NCBI GenBank assembly: GCA_029558515.1 | Contig: JAKQEM010000018.1 | Location: 1-64,000 of the forward strand | Source of the DNA: a bacterium | Lineage (GTDB): Bacteria; Patescibacteriota; Gracilibacteria; Peribacterales; Peribacteraceae | Length of the DNA: 64,000 bases | Direction of reading: 5' to 3' | In this document: positions 17,886-28,600 of the stretch, piece after piece | Layout: every line of letters starts with the position of its first letter | How positions within the stretch are numbered: the stretch's first letter is position 1 | Notes under the pieces: generated by a model | The model's input: the letters and a program-made list of their open reading frames with translations, nothing else | What the model was told of the DNA's origin: nothing | Databases searched by the model: none | Translations under genes and position numbers: made by a program

Positions 17886-19058
17886 TCATAGTCCCAGCAA
17901 TGCCAACCACCGTGACAGCCACAACAGCCGTGGAGGACCGACGAGCACTCTGCTCTGCACGATACTTTTGCTCATTGCTTCACGCAGTCTCCACGCGATG
18001 CGATGCCTTCCCCGCACAAGCACATTGACCTCCCCCATCTCATCGAGTGAAACTCGAAAAGTGTTTGCGGAACCGATGAACACCGTCTTGTGATCCACAA
18101 TGGTCGCTTTGGCATGGAACATGCGCGGTGTAAGCAACACCGTCATATGGGAACCAAGCCCCTCCGCAAGAAGCGTACCGACGGTCGCGATGTTCGCATG
18201 ATGGTGAAAGTCCGTCTGCTTCGGCAGAATGATGGTGACGTGCACCTGACGCCGGCTGAGCGCAATGAGCGTGCGCACCACCTCCGGATCCGAGAGGTAG
18301 CACTGCTCCATCACAACGTGTTCCTTCGCGCTTTGCAGCAGCTCCATGAGAACGGGACGAATGTCCTTGTGTTCTTCGTTATTCATGACCAACCGGACGG
18401 GTGCGTCCGCCGGTCCGCGCCCGCGCGTGAGAAATTGTTCCACAAATCGCGCTCCCCGCAACTCCACCATGTAATCATGCCAATCCCGATAGTACTCATC
18501 TGCGATGTTCATGCCGGTGAGCAGCATCGTGGAACCGTCGATGACGAAGACCTTGGCGTGATCATTGTATGTCGCCGTGCTGATACGGATATTCGGATGA
18601 TGCCAAAACGCGAGCCAGGGTTCCTGCGTTGATTCTTTGGTACTGATGAAATCGCCGGAAAATTCGAAGAAATCCCCCACCGCCTCTTTGGTGATGTCGA
18701 CGAGAACGCCGCGTTCCGCCACCTCGAGGAGCAGCCGAGCGATACGGCGCCCCGTCGCATCGTTCTTCCAGATGAACATTTGAATGATGACGGAGTGTTG
18801 CGCATGCCGGATAAGATGCTCGATGCGATGGAACACGCCGGAGCCGTCCACCCACAAACGGACGTCATTGCGACGAGTCATACGCCCGATCGACTCCCCC
18901 GTCCGGAAGAGAATCAAGATGCGCATACGAAAAAAGAGTCGTAATCCGCGCACACGTCTCTGCCCCCTTCGACCGAAGAAATAGCGCAGAACACCGCGAA
19001 CGGCGCTTCTAAACCCTGCGGTATTGGTGAGATCTCTCCAGCTTCGAAGACGTGGCAT
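17886..19058 (-). CDS. Phospholipase D-like enzyme (cardiolipin synthase family)
   Basis: The 390-residue product has two PLD phosphodiesterase motifs: 'NDHAKVFVIDGSTMLLTGMN' around residue 180 and 'MFHAKATIVDHKTVFIGSAN' around residue 335. Both keep HxKxxxxD, so it should be active. The family includes cardiolipin and phosphatidylserine synthases and some nucleases. The short basic N-terminus contains one moderately hydrophobic stretch ('MRILILF') rather than the two clear helices of ClsA. The start at 19058 is behind a pyrimidine-rich leader and an upstream TATACT. The gene is divergent from the TraG-like ATPase. Confidence 0.85.
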   Translation of the reverse strand: MPRLRSWRDLTNTAGFRSAVRGVLRYFFGRRGQRRVRGLRLFFRMRILILFRTGESIGRMTRRNDVRLWVDGSGVFHRIEHLIRHAQHSVIIQMFIWKNDATGRRIARLLLEVAERGVLVDITKEAVGDFFEFSGDFISTKESTQEPWLAFWHHPNIRISTATYNDHAKVFVIDGSTMLLTGMNIADEYYRDWHDYMVELRGARFVEQFLTRGRGPADAPVRLVMNNEEHKDIRPVLMELLQSAKEHVVMEQCYLSDPEVVRTLIALSRRQVHVTIILPKQTDFHHHANIATVGTLLAEGLGSHMTVLLTPRMFHAKATIVDHKTVFIGSANTFRVSLDEMGEVNVLVRGRHRIAWRLREAMSKSIVQSRVLVGPPRLLWLSRWLALLGL

Positions 19059-19178
19059 ACGAAAAACGGGGGATATCCTCAGTATACACGGCGTGCGCGC
19101 AGAATGCGTCAAGGACAGTCCTCTGCGATTTTCAAGTGATCATCGGTGCTTTTTCTGCTACAATGGTAGGATACTCCT

Positions 19179-21653
19179 ATGTGGGAATTCCTCCTCCCCA
19201 CCGGCGCGCTTGCGGCAACCATCGTCCTCGTCCTCCTGCTGACGCAGATGACGCGGCGTCTGGCGGACCGCAGACGGGAAGAGGATCTGGTGTTCCTGCA
19301 GCTTTTGATGCCCAAGAAGGAATCTCGGGAGGAACGGGATGCGGAATCCGAACAATTCGGGCACGACTACAAAGAGGTCATCGGCGTGATGGATCACCTG
19401 TTCCAGTCGCTGCACGGCGTCTACAACGGCACGCTGTCCCGGCTGTTCTACGGTCAGACGTTCATCTCCATGGAGTACGCGGCGCTCGCGGGAGAAATTC
19501 TCTTCTTCGTTGTCTGCCCCCGACGCACGGCCGCTCTGGTGGAAAAGCAAATCACGTCGTTCTATCCGGAAATCACGATTGATGAAGTGGAGGATTACAA
19601 CATCTTTACGGAGCGCTCGGTGGTGACGGCAAAATCACTGCATCCCGCCAAATCATTTGTCGCGATTTTTAAAACGTACCAGCAACTTAAGAGTGATCCG
19701 CTCAACGCCATCACCAACGCGTTCTCGAAGCTCGGCAGCGACGAGGGGGCAGCCGTGCAGATCGTGCTGCGGCCGGCGAAGCAGGGCTGGCAAAAAAAAC
19801 TGCAGGAGGAAGCCGGCAACTTACTCAATAAGCCCGGCGGGAAACGGCGCTCCATTTTGCATCCGCTGTCATGGATCGGAGCGCTCATGGATGTCTTCAG
19901 CGAGAACGGCGGCACACCCGCGGAAGACGCGCACAAGGGAGAACGTGTCTCGCAGATGGTGGAAGAGTACAGCAAAGCCGTCGATGAGAAAGCGGGCAAC
20001 CCCGGATTCCACTGTGTCATGCGCGTCGTCGCATCCGCCAATACGCTCCCCCGCGCGAACACGATTCTGGGAACCGTGCTCGCGGGATTCGGTCAATTCA
20101 ATGACGTGCGCGGCAACGGACTGAAGACGATCAGCGTGGAGAGCAGGAAGGAGACGGTTCGTCGATTCATCCGCCGCTCTCCGCGCCGCACGCTGCACGA
20201 ACGACTGCAGGCGCGCAGCATGCTTCTGGGCACCGCGGAACTCGCGAGTTTCTTTCATGTGCCGCACATCAAGTACAACAAAGCCGAGACCATTAAGTGG
20301 CAGAATTTCAAGATCGCCCCGTCGCCCAAGAACGTTCCCGAAGACGGTTTGTACCTGGGTACCAATACCTACCGCGGCGACAAGAAGAAGATTTTCATGA
20401 ACAACGAAGACCGCTTCCGTCACTTCTACATCATCGGACAGACGGGTACGGGAAAATCTTCGATCATCCAGCTGATGGCTCGACAGGACTTCCATGCGGG
20501 ACGCGGCGTGTGCATCGTCGATCCACACGGATCGCTCATCGATGACTTGATGCCCTATATCCCCCGTCACCGCGCGGATGACGTCATTTACTTCAATCCT
20601 TCCGATACGGAACGTCCGCTCGGACTGAACATTCTGGAGGGAAAGACCCCCGAGGAGCGCGACCTCATCGCGCTGGACGCCATGAACATGATGGTGAAGA
20701 TGTTCGGTGAGGAAATCTTCGGACCGCGCATTCAAGACTACTTCCGCAACGGCTGTCTCACGCTGATGGAAGACACGGAGGAAGGCGGCGCCATCACCGA
20801 TCTCGTGCGTCTCTTCACCGATGACGAGTGGCAGAAATTCAAGCTCAGTAAAGTGAAGAACCCCATCGTCCGCAGCTTCTGGGAGAACCAGATGGCCAAG
20901 ACCGGCCAGCGCGAGAAACAGGAGATGATCCCCTACTTCGCCGCGAAGTTCGGACAGTTCTACACGAACACCCTCATGCGCAACATCGTGGGACAAACGC
21001 GCAGTTCGTTCGATGTCGCGGACGCGATGAACACCAATAAAATCGTATTGATGAACCTCTCCAAAGGTCTCATCGGAGATATCAACTCGACGCTTTTGGG
21101 CATGATCGTCGTGAACAAAATCCAGGTGGCCGCCATGCGTCGCCAGCGCATGAGCTCCGACGAGCGCAAAGACTTCTTCCTGTACATCGACGAATTCCAG
21201 AACTTCGTGACGCCGTCCATCGAATCGATTCTCTCCGAGGCTCGCAAGTACCGTCTGGGATTGATTCTGGCGCATCAGTACATCGATCAATTGGAGAAGG
21301 AAAGCAAACTGAGCGGTGCGGTCAGTTTGAAGGGAGCCATCTTCGGCAACGTCGGCACGATGATGTTCTACAAGATCGGCCCGCAGGACGCCGAGGTGGC
21401 CGCCAAGGAAATGGCGCCGGTCTTCAGCGAGCAGGACCTGGTGAACATGGACGCGTTCAAAGGCGCCATGAAACTCAGCATCGGCGGACAGCCGAGCCGC
21501 CCCTTCTCTATCGAAGTCCCCCGCCCGTGGCTGGATAAAACCTATCCCCGCGACGACCAGGCCGCGGAAGCATACAAGCAGCTTTCGAGACTGAAGTACG
21601 GCAGACCGAAGGACTTTGTGAGTCGGGAAGTACTGCGGAGAATCGGGATGTAG
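19179..21653 (+). CDS. TraG/VirB4-like membrane-anchored ATPase
   Basis: The 824-residue product starts with one transmembrane helix and a long cytoplasmic region. The P-loop 'IIGQTGTGKSS' lies near residue 420 and is followed by 'GRGVCIVDPHGSLIDDLM'. Walker B is 'DFFLYIDEFQNF', with a sensor-like 'LGLILAHQYIDQL' after it. This architecture matches the type IV secretion/conjugation coupling ATPases often found in CPR genomes without a full conjugation system. No relaxase or other T4SS gene is visible here. It may move DNA or proteins across the envelope, possibly together with pili encoded elsewhere; that is inference. An extended -10 (TGCTACAAT) lies 15 bases before the ATG. Confidence 0.82.
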   Translation: MWEFLLPTGALAATIVLVLLLTQMTRRLADRRREEDLVFLQLLMPKKESREERDAESEQFGHDYKEVIGVMDHLFQSLHGVYNGTLSRLFYGQTFISMEYAALAGEILFFVVCPRRTAALVEKQITSFYPEITIDEVEDYNIFTERSVVTAKSLHPAKSFVAIFKTYQQLKSDPLNAITNAFSKLGSDEGAAVQIVLRPAKQGWQKKLQEEAGNLLNKPGGKRRSILHPLSWIGALMDVFSENGGTPAEDAHKGERVSQMVEEYSKAVDEKAGNPGFHCVMRVVASANTLPRANTILGTVLAGFGQFNDVRGNGLKTISVESRKETVRRFIRRSPRRTLHERLQARSMLLGTAELASFFHVPHIKYNKAETIKWQNFKIAPSPKNVPEDGLYLGTNTYRGDKKKIFMNNEDRFRHFYIIGQTGTGKSSIIQLMARQDFHAGRGVCIVDPHGSLIDDLMPYIPRHRADDVIYFNPSDTERPLGLNILEGKTPEERDLIALDAMNMMVKMFGEEIFGPRIQDYFRNGCLTLMEDTEEGGAITDLVRLFTDDEWQKFKLSKVKNPIVRSFWENQMAKTGQREKQEMIPYFAAKFGQFYTNTLMRNIVGQTRSSFDVADAMNTNKIVLMNLSKGLIGDINSTLLGMIVVNKIQVAAMRRQRMSSDERKDFFLYIDEFQNFVTPSIESILSEARKYRLGLILAHQYIDQLEKESKLSGAVSLKGAIFGNVGTMMFYKIGPQDAEVAAKEMAPVFSEQDLVNMDAFKGAMKLSIGGQPSRPFSIEVPRPWLDKTYPRDDQAAEAYKQLSRLKYGRPKDFVSREVLRRIGM

Positions 21654-21732
21654 GAAATGACGAGCGATGAGCGGCTGGCACAAATGAATACCGTTTCTGC
21701 AAGAATGATTTGGATCTTCCGAGCAAACTGCT

Positions 21733-22179
21733 TCACAGATAATGATGCGCCTCGTCGCGTTTACGGCGCAAACGCTCCTGCAGTGTCGGGTCTTCGTCCC
21801 ACCAAAGCGTACGTCGCACTTGTTCACTTTCGGAAGGAACCCGACCGCCGACAAACCCATACGACAAAAGCCAACGACAGATTGTTTCTGTCACCGGTGC
21901 GAGTACGTACTTCTTATGGCGTATGTGTGCAATGTACTCTTCTTCCTGTTGGGTATATTCGCGGCAGACTTCTTCCGCAATGCATCTCAATTCCACTCCT
22001 TCGATGATGGAAAGCGATCTTTGGCCCAAAATATCTCGAATACACAGTATGGCAGTATGCAATGTTTCTGAGACCAGTGTTCTCATTCTCTCCCCATCAT
22101 CAATGGAACATCGTGCATTTCGGCTCGATCGATCATCTTCCAATGATGCAAGAAGAGTGTCAAAAGATACTTCGGACAT
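21733..22179 (-). CDS. Hypothetical protein, helical
   Basis: I do not recognise this 148-residue product. It is acidic in its first half, probably mostly helical ('SIIEGVELRCIAEEVCREYTQQEEEYIAHIRHKKYVL'-type pattern), and ends with a basic 'LQERLRRKRDEAHHYL'. It has no signal peptide or membrane segment. It lies between the ATPase and sortase genes in the same orientation as the sortase, 17 bases downstream of it. Overlapping plus-strand frames exist, but this is the longest and most protein-like. The ATG is preceded by 'attttccgtcattcag'. Confidence 0.55.
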   Translation of the reverse strand: MSEVSFDTLLASLEDDRSSRNARCSIDDGERMRTLVSETLHTAILCIRDILGQRSLSIIEGVELRCIAEEVCREYTQQEEEYIAHIRHKKYVLAPVTETICRWLLSYGFVGGRVPSESEQVRRTLWWDEDPTLQERLRRKRDEAHHYL

Positions 22180-22196
22180 CTGAATGACGGAAAATG

Positions 22197-23357
22197 CTAC
22201 ACCGGACTCGCATGCACCAAGTACCGTTCCTTGATGCTGTCCGGCGGCCAGCAGGTGTAGAGAATCAGTTCCTCGCCTCCGCCGCGCTGGTAGACGCTCA
22301 TGTCGGAAGCAGGCACGGTTTGCTTGTGCGTGACCCTGTACGTGTACGACTTTCCCGCGTACGTCACACTGATGGTATCGCCGACTGAGAGCTTATTGAT
22401 CTGTCGAAAGATCTTCGTGTAACTGCTGACGTCCCACGGGTAGCTGCTACTGTGTCCATAAATCAGTATTTTCCCGCCTTTGCCCGGATAACTGAAGAGA
22501 TGTCCCACGCCGTACTTGAGCGGCGCAAGCAGACCGTCCTTGCTGAGCGGATCTGCGGGATGCGTGACGGTGAGATCGCTGATGCCCAAAGACGGCATGG
22601 AGATGGCAAAGTTTTTTCGTGAGACGGATGCGGTGGGAGCAGTGGGGGTGACGACGGATTGCGCGCGTGCGACGGGAACGACCGAAGGAGGCGTATACCG
22701 AACCGGCGCGGGCGCAGTGGTCACGGCGGGCTGCCGAACGATTGGCGTGGTCGGCGCGCGCGCAACGGGAGCCGCGGCCACGACAACGGGAGTCGGGGGA
22801 ATGACCGGAGGCGGCGATTGCACCGTGAGGGATCGCGAATCGGGGATACCCGCCGACGAGAGGAGCACGTGATACGCGTCCCGCTGCATGGGCTGCCCCA
22901 GGCGCACGGGATTGGGCACCTGCAACCCCCCCTGCACGGCGGCCCGGAGGGGTACATCAAACCAGTGGCCGGAAGAAGGCGTCTGCAGTGACTGCGCGAC
23001 TGAGGCATTGCGGCGCGCCTGCGAACGTGCGACGAATGCAACTGCTTCCTCTTCCGTCACCATATCCCCGGGCCGGAAGAGTGCGGCACCGTTGCCCAGC
23101 ACAATCCCCGCCTCGAACGCCGTCTCAATGTACGGCGCATACCAGTGCTCCGCAGAGACGTCTTTGAAGAGCGGCAGAGGCGGCATTTTCTCTTTGATAC
23201 TGCCAAATCGTGCTTTCAGAACGGGGTCTCCCTCCACCAACAAAGCAACCGCTCCCGCACGAGTGATGGTCGGCGCCGATGCGTTCTGCGCAAACGCACG
23301 CGTAAATGCACCGACAAGCAGAACGACTGCCAAGAGCAAAAAGAAGCGCTTATGCAT
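22197..23357 (-). CDS. Sortase with SLH-like N-terminal domain
   Basis: The 386-residue product begins with the signal peptide 'MHKRFFLLLAVVLLVGAFTRA'. Residues about 30-130 form an SLH-like region ('LFKDVSAEHWYAPYIETAFE', 'GIVLGNGAALFRPGDMVTEEEA'). A Pro/Val/Ala-rich linker leads to the sortase domain, with the His in 'ILIYGHSSSYPW', the Cys in 'LILYTCWPP' and the Arg in 'IKERYLV'. The triad is intact. Sortases covalently anchor surface proteins, and an SLH domain could hold the enzyme on the cell surface. No clear LPxTG substrate is encoded in the window. The ATG follows the tract 'acccccttcct'. Confidence 0.83.
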   Translation of the reverse strand: MHKRFFLLLAVVLLVGAFTRAFAQNASAPTITRAGAVALLVEGDPVLKARFGSIKEKMPPLPLFKDVSAEHWYAPYIETAFEAGIVLGNGAALFRPGDMVTEEEAVAFVARSQARRNASVAQSLQTPSSGHWFDVPLRAAVQGGLQVPNPVRLGQPMQRDAYHVLLSSAGIPDSRSLTVQSPPPVIPPTPVVVAAAPVARAPTTPIVRQPAVTTAPAPVRYTPPSVVPVARAQSVVTPTAPTASVSRKNFAISMPSLGISDLTVTHPADPLSKDGLLAPLKYGVGHLFSYPGKGGKILIYGHSSSYPWDVSSYTKIFRQINKLSVGDTISVTYAGKSYTYRVTHKQTVPASDMSVYQRGGGEELILYTCWPPDSIKERYLVHASPV

Positions 23358-23440
23358 AGGAAGGGGGTAAGTTTATCATGTATCTTCATTTTGTCAATTC
23401 GATGTCCCGCATGGGGCTATTCCTGTAGGATGCTGCGGCT

Positions 23441-24535
23441 ATGGCTCTGCAAATCGGCATCGTAGGCCTTCCGAACGTCGGAAAATCCACGCTCTTCAAC
23501 GCACTCACGAAGACCCGCGGCGCTCAGGCGGCCAACTACCCTTTCTGCACCATCGATCCCAATATCGGCATCGTCGAAGTCCCCGACGAAAGACTGCAGG
23601 CCTTGGCGGCCATCGCCAAACCCCGGAAGGTCGTTCCGGCGGCCATCGAGTTTGTCGATATCGCCGGACTCGTCAAGGGAGCGAGCACGGGAGAGGGGCT
23701 CGGCAATGCCTTCCTCAGCCACATCCGCGAGGTCGATGCGATCTGCCACGTGGTGCGCGTGTTTGCCGGCGGCGATGTCATCCACGTCGACGGTTCCGTG
23801 GATCCCAAGCGCGATCGCGACACGATCGAGACGGAATTGATCCTCGCCGATCTGCAGAGCATCACCAAGCGCGTCGAGAAAATTCGCAAACCCGCGCAAC
23901 TCGGCGACAAGGAAAAGAAGCTCGAGCTCTCCGCAGCTCAAACGATGCAGACGCTCCTCTCTGCGGGCAGAACGGCGCGCGAGGCGGTGCTGCTCCCCGA
24001 AGAAATCCCCGTTGCCGCGCAATTCGGTCTCCTCACCATGAAGCCGATGTTCTACGCAGCCAACGTTGCGGAAACGGATCTCTCGACACTCGATCCCGAT
24101 GCACTCAAGACATCGATGGGGCTCACGCCGTCCGACCAGCTCATTCTCATCTCCGCAAAGATCGAAGAAGATCTGCAGGATCTGTCACCTGAGGAAAGCG
24201 CAGAATTTCTCGCCGCATTGGGCGTCTCATCTTCCGGTCTCGACCGTCTCATTCACGCCGCGTACGCCGCGCTCGGCTATCAAACATACTTCACGGCCGG
24301 CCCCGATGAAGTGCGCGCGTGGACCATTCGCAAAGGTGATACGGCTCCGCGGGCAGCGGGCGTCATCCACACCGATTTCGAGAGAGGTTTCATTCGAGCG
24401 GAAACAATTTCGTACGAAGATTTCATTCGATATGACGGGGAAGCCGGAGCCAGAATGGCGGGAAAAATGCGCAGTGAGGGAAAGACCTACGTCGTGCAGG
24501 ACGGAGATGTGATGTTGTTTCGATTCAATGTGTGA
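23441..24535 (+). CDS. ychF: YchF/Ola1-type ribosome-binding ATPase
   Basis: The 364-residue product begins '[23 protein letters not shown]' (G1), has '[14 protein letters not shown]' (G3) and '[11 protein letters not shown]' in place of NKxD, the signature that shifts YchF from GTP to ATP. The coiled-coil insert follows around residues 130-190. The C-terminal TGS domain ends '...[15 protein letters not shown]', the canonical terminus. YchF binds 70S ribosomes and affects stress responses. Full length matches the family. TAGGAT at 23426-23431 lies nine bases before the ATG. Confidence 0.95.
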   Translation: MALQIGIVGLPNVGKSTLFNALTKTRGAQAANYPFCTIDPNIGIVEVPDERLQALAAIAKPRKVVPAAIEFVDIAGLVKGASTGEGLGNAFLSHIREVDAICHVVRVFAGGDVIHVDGSVDPKRDRDTIETELILADLQSITKRVEKIRKPAQLGDKEKKLELSAAQTMQTLLSAGRTAREAVLLPEEIPVAAQFGLLTMKPMFYAANVAETDLSTLDPDALKTSMGLTPSDQLILISAKIEEDLQDLSPEESAEFLAALGVSSSGLDRLIHAAYAALGYQTYFTAGPDEVRAWTIRKGDTAPRAAGVIHTDFERGFIRAETISYEDFIRYDGEAGARMAGKMRSEGKTYVVQDGDVMLFRFNV

Positions 24536-24551
24536 CAACCTCGTTGTTTCT

Positions 24552-24878
24552 ATGACTTTTCTTCCCCGCCAAGAACCGTTCGTCTGCGAACACTGCGGCT
24601 GTGCCGTGGAACCGATTGAACATGGCCCCTGCCGCAACCACTGTCCGCTGTGTCTCTACTCCAAACACGTGGATGCATTGGGCCCCGGGGACCGTGCGTC
24701 TGTCTGCCAAGGTCTTATGGAGCCCATCACTCTTGACCAGGATGGAAAGCGTGGCTGGATGATTCTTCATCGGTGCATTGCCTGTGGGAAGCTGATTCCC
24801 AACAAGACTGCACCGGATGATCAGATCATCGAATTTATGGAACGCAAGGGCAGTGATGGTGCACAACTGTCCTCCTGA
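24552..24878 (+). CDS. RNHCP domain zinc-binding protein
   Basis: The 108-residue product carries the eponymous motif '[16 protein letters not shown]' and two further Cys pairs, 'CEHCGC' near the start and '[12 protein letters not shown]' near the end. The set could bind two zinc ions. RNHCP proteins are small and of unknown function, often near translation genes. It lies 16 bases after ychF and is probably co-transcribed. The frame also opens at 24528, but the ATG at 24552 comes after a short C/T tract and avoids overlap with ychF. Confidence 0.82.
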   Translation: MTFLPRQEPFVCEHCGCAVEPIEHGPCRNHCPLCLYSKHVDALGPGDRASVCQGLMEPITLDQDGKRGWMILHRCIACGKLIPNKTAPDDQIIEFMERKGSDGAQLSS

Positions 24879-25039
24879 ACGCACGCGGTGCACAAGTGGA
24901 CACTTAAGAGGGAAAACAGACCGGAATTCTGTGTTGAACAAGATTTTTCCACAAGGTGGATCTGGGAGATTCCGTCTGATTGAAGTAGTAATGTGTTCAC
25001 GTTTTTCTTCGTCTGCAAGCGATGATCGTTCTCCGACAC

Positions 25040-25078
25040 TTGCGAACAAATCCGGTGATCACGTACTCTGCGGTCCCT
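25040..25078 (+). promoter_or_regulatory. Promoter-like site before a 17-codon ORF
   Basis: TTGCGA (25040-25045), an 18-base spacer and TACTCT (25064-25069) precede an ATG by nine bases. The geometry matches other leaderless genes in the window. Confidence 0.35.
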
Positions 25079-25132
25079 ATGAAGTTTCTCCTCTTCGTCT
25101 GCGCCTTCGGCGTGCTGTTCGTTGCAATCTGA
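25079..25132 (+). CDS. Possible 17-residue hydrophobic micropeptide
   Basis: A short ORF encodes MKFLLFVCAFGVLFVAI and stops immediately before the convergent gene's stop. It is a single hydrophobic helix resembling a bare signal peptide. The only support is the promoter-like site nine bases upstream. It could equally be the remnant of a truncated secreted-protein gene or chance. The rest of the spacer 24879-25039 shows nothing recognisable. Confidence 0.25.
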   Translation: MKFLLFVCAFGVLFVAI

Positions 25133-25594
25133 TCACGAGCGATCGGCTGACCCGCTCGTCATCCCCGTCAATTGCCCCGCATACCGTTCACTGAAGGATT
25201 GTTTCACCGGCACTTTTTCCTGCACTCTTCCCTCCGGCAAAACAACAAGTGCGTCATTCTTCGTATCGGGATGCATATCGACACGCACATCAAAATTCCC
25301 TTGTTCAATCATCTGCCTCGCTTCCGGTGAGAGGTGCGTCATTTCCAACACGTGTTCGATTCCTTGCTCTGTTATGTCATGTTCCAGCGAATTTTTCAGT
25401 GCGGTGCGCATCTGCGGCTCGCCCTCCAGCGCCATGTGCACGTCGGCGAGTTGCTCGCTCTTCTTCATCTCGCGCTCCAAATCTTTCGGCCCCTTCACCT
25501 GCTCGCGCAATGCTTCATACGCTTCCGGGCTGCGAAGACGCTTGCGGATTTTTTCGCGCTCATTGCCCGGGAGTCGGTCGAGATAGGAGGACAT
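25133..25594 (-). CDS. Hypothetical charged protein
   Basis: I do not recognise this 153-residue product. It is highly charged and mostly helical over residues 1-110 ('LPGNEREKIRKRLRSPEAYEAL', 'LEREMKKSEQLADVHMALEG'). A beta-like stretch follows ('FDVRVDMHPDTKNDALVVLPEG'). It has no membrane segment and is probably cytoplasmic. The ATG is preceded by a 20-base pyrimidine tract, as for the ribosomal genes. It lies 24 bases downstream of nrdJ on the same strand, so it is likely co-transcribed with it; a functional link to nucleotide reduction is unproven. Confidence 0.65.
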   Translation of the reverse strand: MSSYLDRLPGNEREKIRKRLRSPEAYEALREQVKGPKDLEREMKKSEQLADVHMALEGEPQMRTALKNSLEHDITEQGIEHVLEMTHLSPEARQMIEQGNFDVRVDMHPDTKNDALVVLPEGRVQEKVPVKQSFSERYAGQLTGMTSGSADRS

Positions 25595-25618
25595 ACGAAG
25601 TGAGGAAGGGGAGGAAAG

Positions 25619-28600
25619 TCAACTGCACCCGCTTGTCGCGCCACAATCCAAACAGACTTCACAACTCCCGTTGCGCTTCATCTTGGTGGAACCGCATCCG
25701 GAACACAGCGACCCCGTGAAACCCTGCTGGCGGGCAATCTCCAACGCGGTGGGCATCGCATCCACCGGGACGACAGTCTGCTGCAAAGCGTCCGTACCCT
25801 CCTCCGCACTCTCACGCTGCACATCGGTGACGGGAAAGGGGGAGAGGGACGCACCTTCGTCAACCACGGGCAACCGCATGGCGAACGCTTCCTTGCTCTT
25901 ACTCCCCTCTGCGTACGCCCTCTCGACGAGATCATGATTGTGATACTGCATCGCCTTGTCCTTGCTCAAAAATTTGAGCGCAAGCCAGCGACCGAGGTAA
26001 TCCATGATGCTCTTCACCATCGGAATTTCCTTGTTGCCCGTCATGCCCATCGGTTCGAAGCGCGCGCCGACAAGCTTCTCGCACAGAACTTCCAGCGGCA
26101 CGCCGTACTGCAGATTCATGGAAAGACTCAACGCCAGCGTGTCCATCACGCCGGAGAGCGTCGATCCTTCCTTGCTCATCTTAATGAAGATTTCGCCCGG
26201 TGAGCCGTCATCGTACATGCCGACGTGCAGATACCCCTCGTGCCCTGCGATGCTGAACTTGTGCGCGATGGCCATGCGCTCCTGCGGGAGTTTGCGACGG
26301 CGGGGCACTTCCTTGATGACGATGCGTTCCTGCAAAACGGGCCGATCGGCGGCGGGACGCGCCTTCGGTTCGTCTTTACGATCATCCGCCGCACGTTCCA
26401 TCCCGTCATCCTCCTCTCCCTTGTCTGCTTTGTTCGATAGTGCCTGGCTCAACTTGCTGCCGTCACGATAGAGAGCGTTGGCCTTCACTCCCAGTTTCCA
26501 GCTGAGGAAATACGCGTTCTTGGTGTCCTCGATGGTGGCCTCGTGCGGCAGATTGATGGTCTTGCTGATGGCGCCGGAGATGAACGGTTGCACCGCGGCC
26601 ATCATGCGAATGTGCCCCTCCGCGGCGATGGAACGCTTCCCGAGTTTGCCACACGTGCTGGCACAATCGAAGACCGGCAGGTGCTGCGGCTGCAGGAACG
26701 GCGCCCCCTCCACCGTCATGTGTCCGCAGACGGCGACGTTGGCTTCCTCAATCTGCGCGGCGGTGAATCCGACGGCACGAAGCACATTGAGCGATGGATC
26801 ATCGATCTGTTCCTGCGTGAGGCCCACGCGCCTGAGTGACTCTTCGCCCAGCACCCAGCGGTTGAAGGTGAAGGAAAGATCAAACACTTGCGGCAGCTGC
26901 TTCTCGATATTCGCAATGTCTTCATCGGTGAATCCTTTTGCGCGCAGCGTATTGCGATTGACGTGCGGCGCTCCCTCCAAGCTGAGACTGCCCATCACGT
27001 ACCGCATGATATCCTTCACGTGCGTGGAATCGTACCCGAGCGCCTTCAGTGCGGGCTCCACCGACTGATTGGCGATCTTCATGTAGCCGCCGCCCGCAAG
27101 CTTCTTGAACTTCACGAGCGCGAAATCCGGTTCGATGCCGGTGGTATCGCAGTCCATCAGCAAACCGATGGTCCCCGTCGGCGCGACGACGGACACCTGC
27201 GCGTTGCGGTAGCCGTGCTCCTCCCCCATCGCGAGCGCTCGGTCCCAGCACTCCTTGGCGCACTCCAGCAGTTCCGAAGGCGTTTCCTCCTGGTCGAGTC
27301 CCACGGGCACGACGTGCAGACCTTCGTATTCTTTGGTCGATGCGTCGTAGGCGGCAAGGCGATGATTGCGCATCACGCGAAGCATGTCCTCGCGATTCTT
27401 CTCAAAACCCTCGAATGTGCCCAGTGCACGGGCCATTTCGGCGGACGTCGCATAGGACTCTCCCGTCAGCATGGCGGAAAGCGCTCCGCCGATGGCGCGG
27501 CCGCGGCGGGAATCGTAGGGAATTCCCATGCGCATGAGCATCGCACCCAGGTTGGCAAATCCCAGTCCCAGCGTGCGGAACCGGTAACTGAGTCGCGCAA
27601 TCTCGCTGCTGGGAAACTGCGCCATCAGCACCGAAATTTCCAGAACGATGGTCCACAGGCGGACGGCGTGCAGGTACTGGCTGATGTTGAAAGCACCTTG
27701 CTCTTCATCATAGAATTTCAGGAGATTGAGCGATGCCAAGTTGCAGGCGGTGTTATCGAGGAACATGTACTCGCTGCAGGGATTGCTGGCGTTGATGCGT
27801 CCGTCCTGCGGGCAGGTGTGCCAGTCGTTGATGGTCGTGTCATACTGCACGCCGGGATCCGCACATGCCCACGCGGCATACCCGATCTGATCCCAGAGTG
27901 CGCTCGCCTTCAGCGTCTTGCACGGAACGGGATTGCGTCCCTCCGCCGCGGCTTTCCGCAGTTCGGTGCGCCAGTACAGATTCCAGTCACCATCGCGTTC
28001 GACGGCCTCGAAGAACGCGTGTGGAACGCGGACGGAATTATTGGAGTTCTGCCCGGAAACCGTCTGATACGCTTCGCCGTTGAAGTCCGTGTCGTAACCG
28101 GCTTTCGCGAGCGCCGCCACTTTCTTCTCTTCGTTGACCTTCCAATTCACGAACTCCTCGATATCCGGATGATCGAGATCCAGACAGACCATCTTGGCCG
28201 CCCGGCGCGTGGTGCCGCCGGATTTGATTGCGCCCGCCGCGCGGTCGCCGATCTTCAGAAAACTCATGAGCCCCGAACTGCGTCCTCCGTGCGAGAGCGG
28301 TTCGCCGTCCCCGCGCAGGCGTGAGAAGTTGGTGCCCGTCCCCGATCCGTATTTGAAGAGACGCGCCTCACGGACCCACAAATCCATAATGCCCCCCTCG
28401 TTGACCATGTCATCATCCACGGACTGGATGAAGCACGCGTGCGGCTGCGGATGCGTATATGCGTCCTCGCTCTTCCTGATCTCGCCGGTCGACGGCTCCG
28501 CGTAGTAGTGCCCCTGTGACGGCCCCGTGATGCCGTACGCATGATGAATGCCGGTATTAAACCACTGCGGCGAGTTCGGTGCAGCCATCTGGTGCACCAG

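Noticed and set aside
26888-28324. A 478-codon plus-strand frame antisense to nrdJ
   Set aside because: It is a shadow frame. nrdJ on the other strand is unambiguous.
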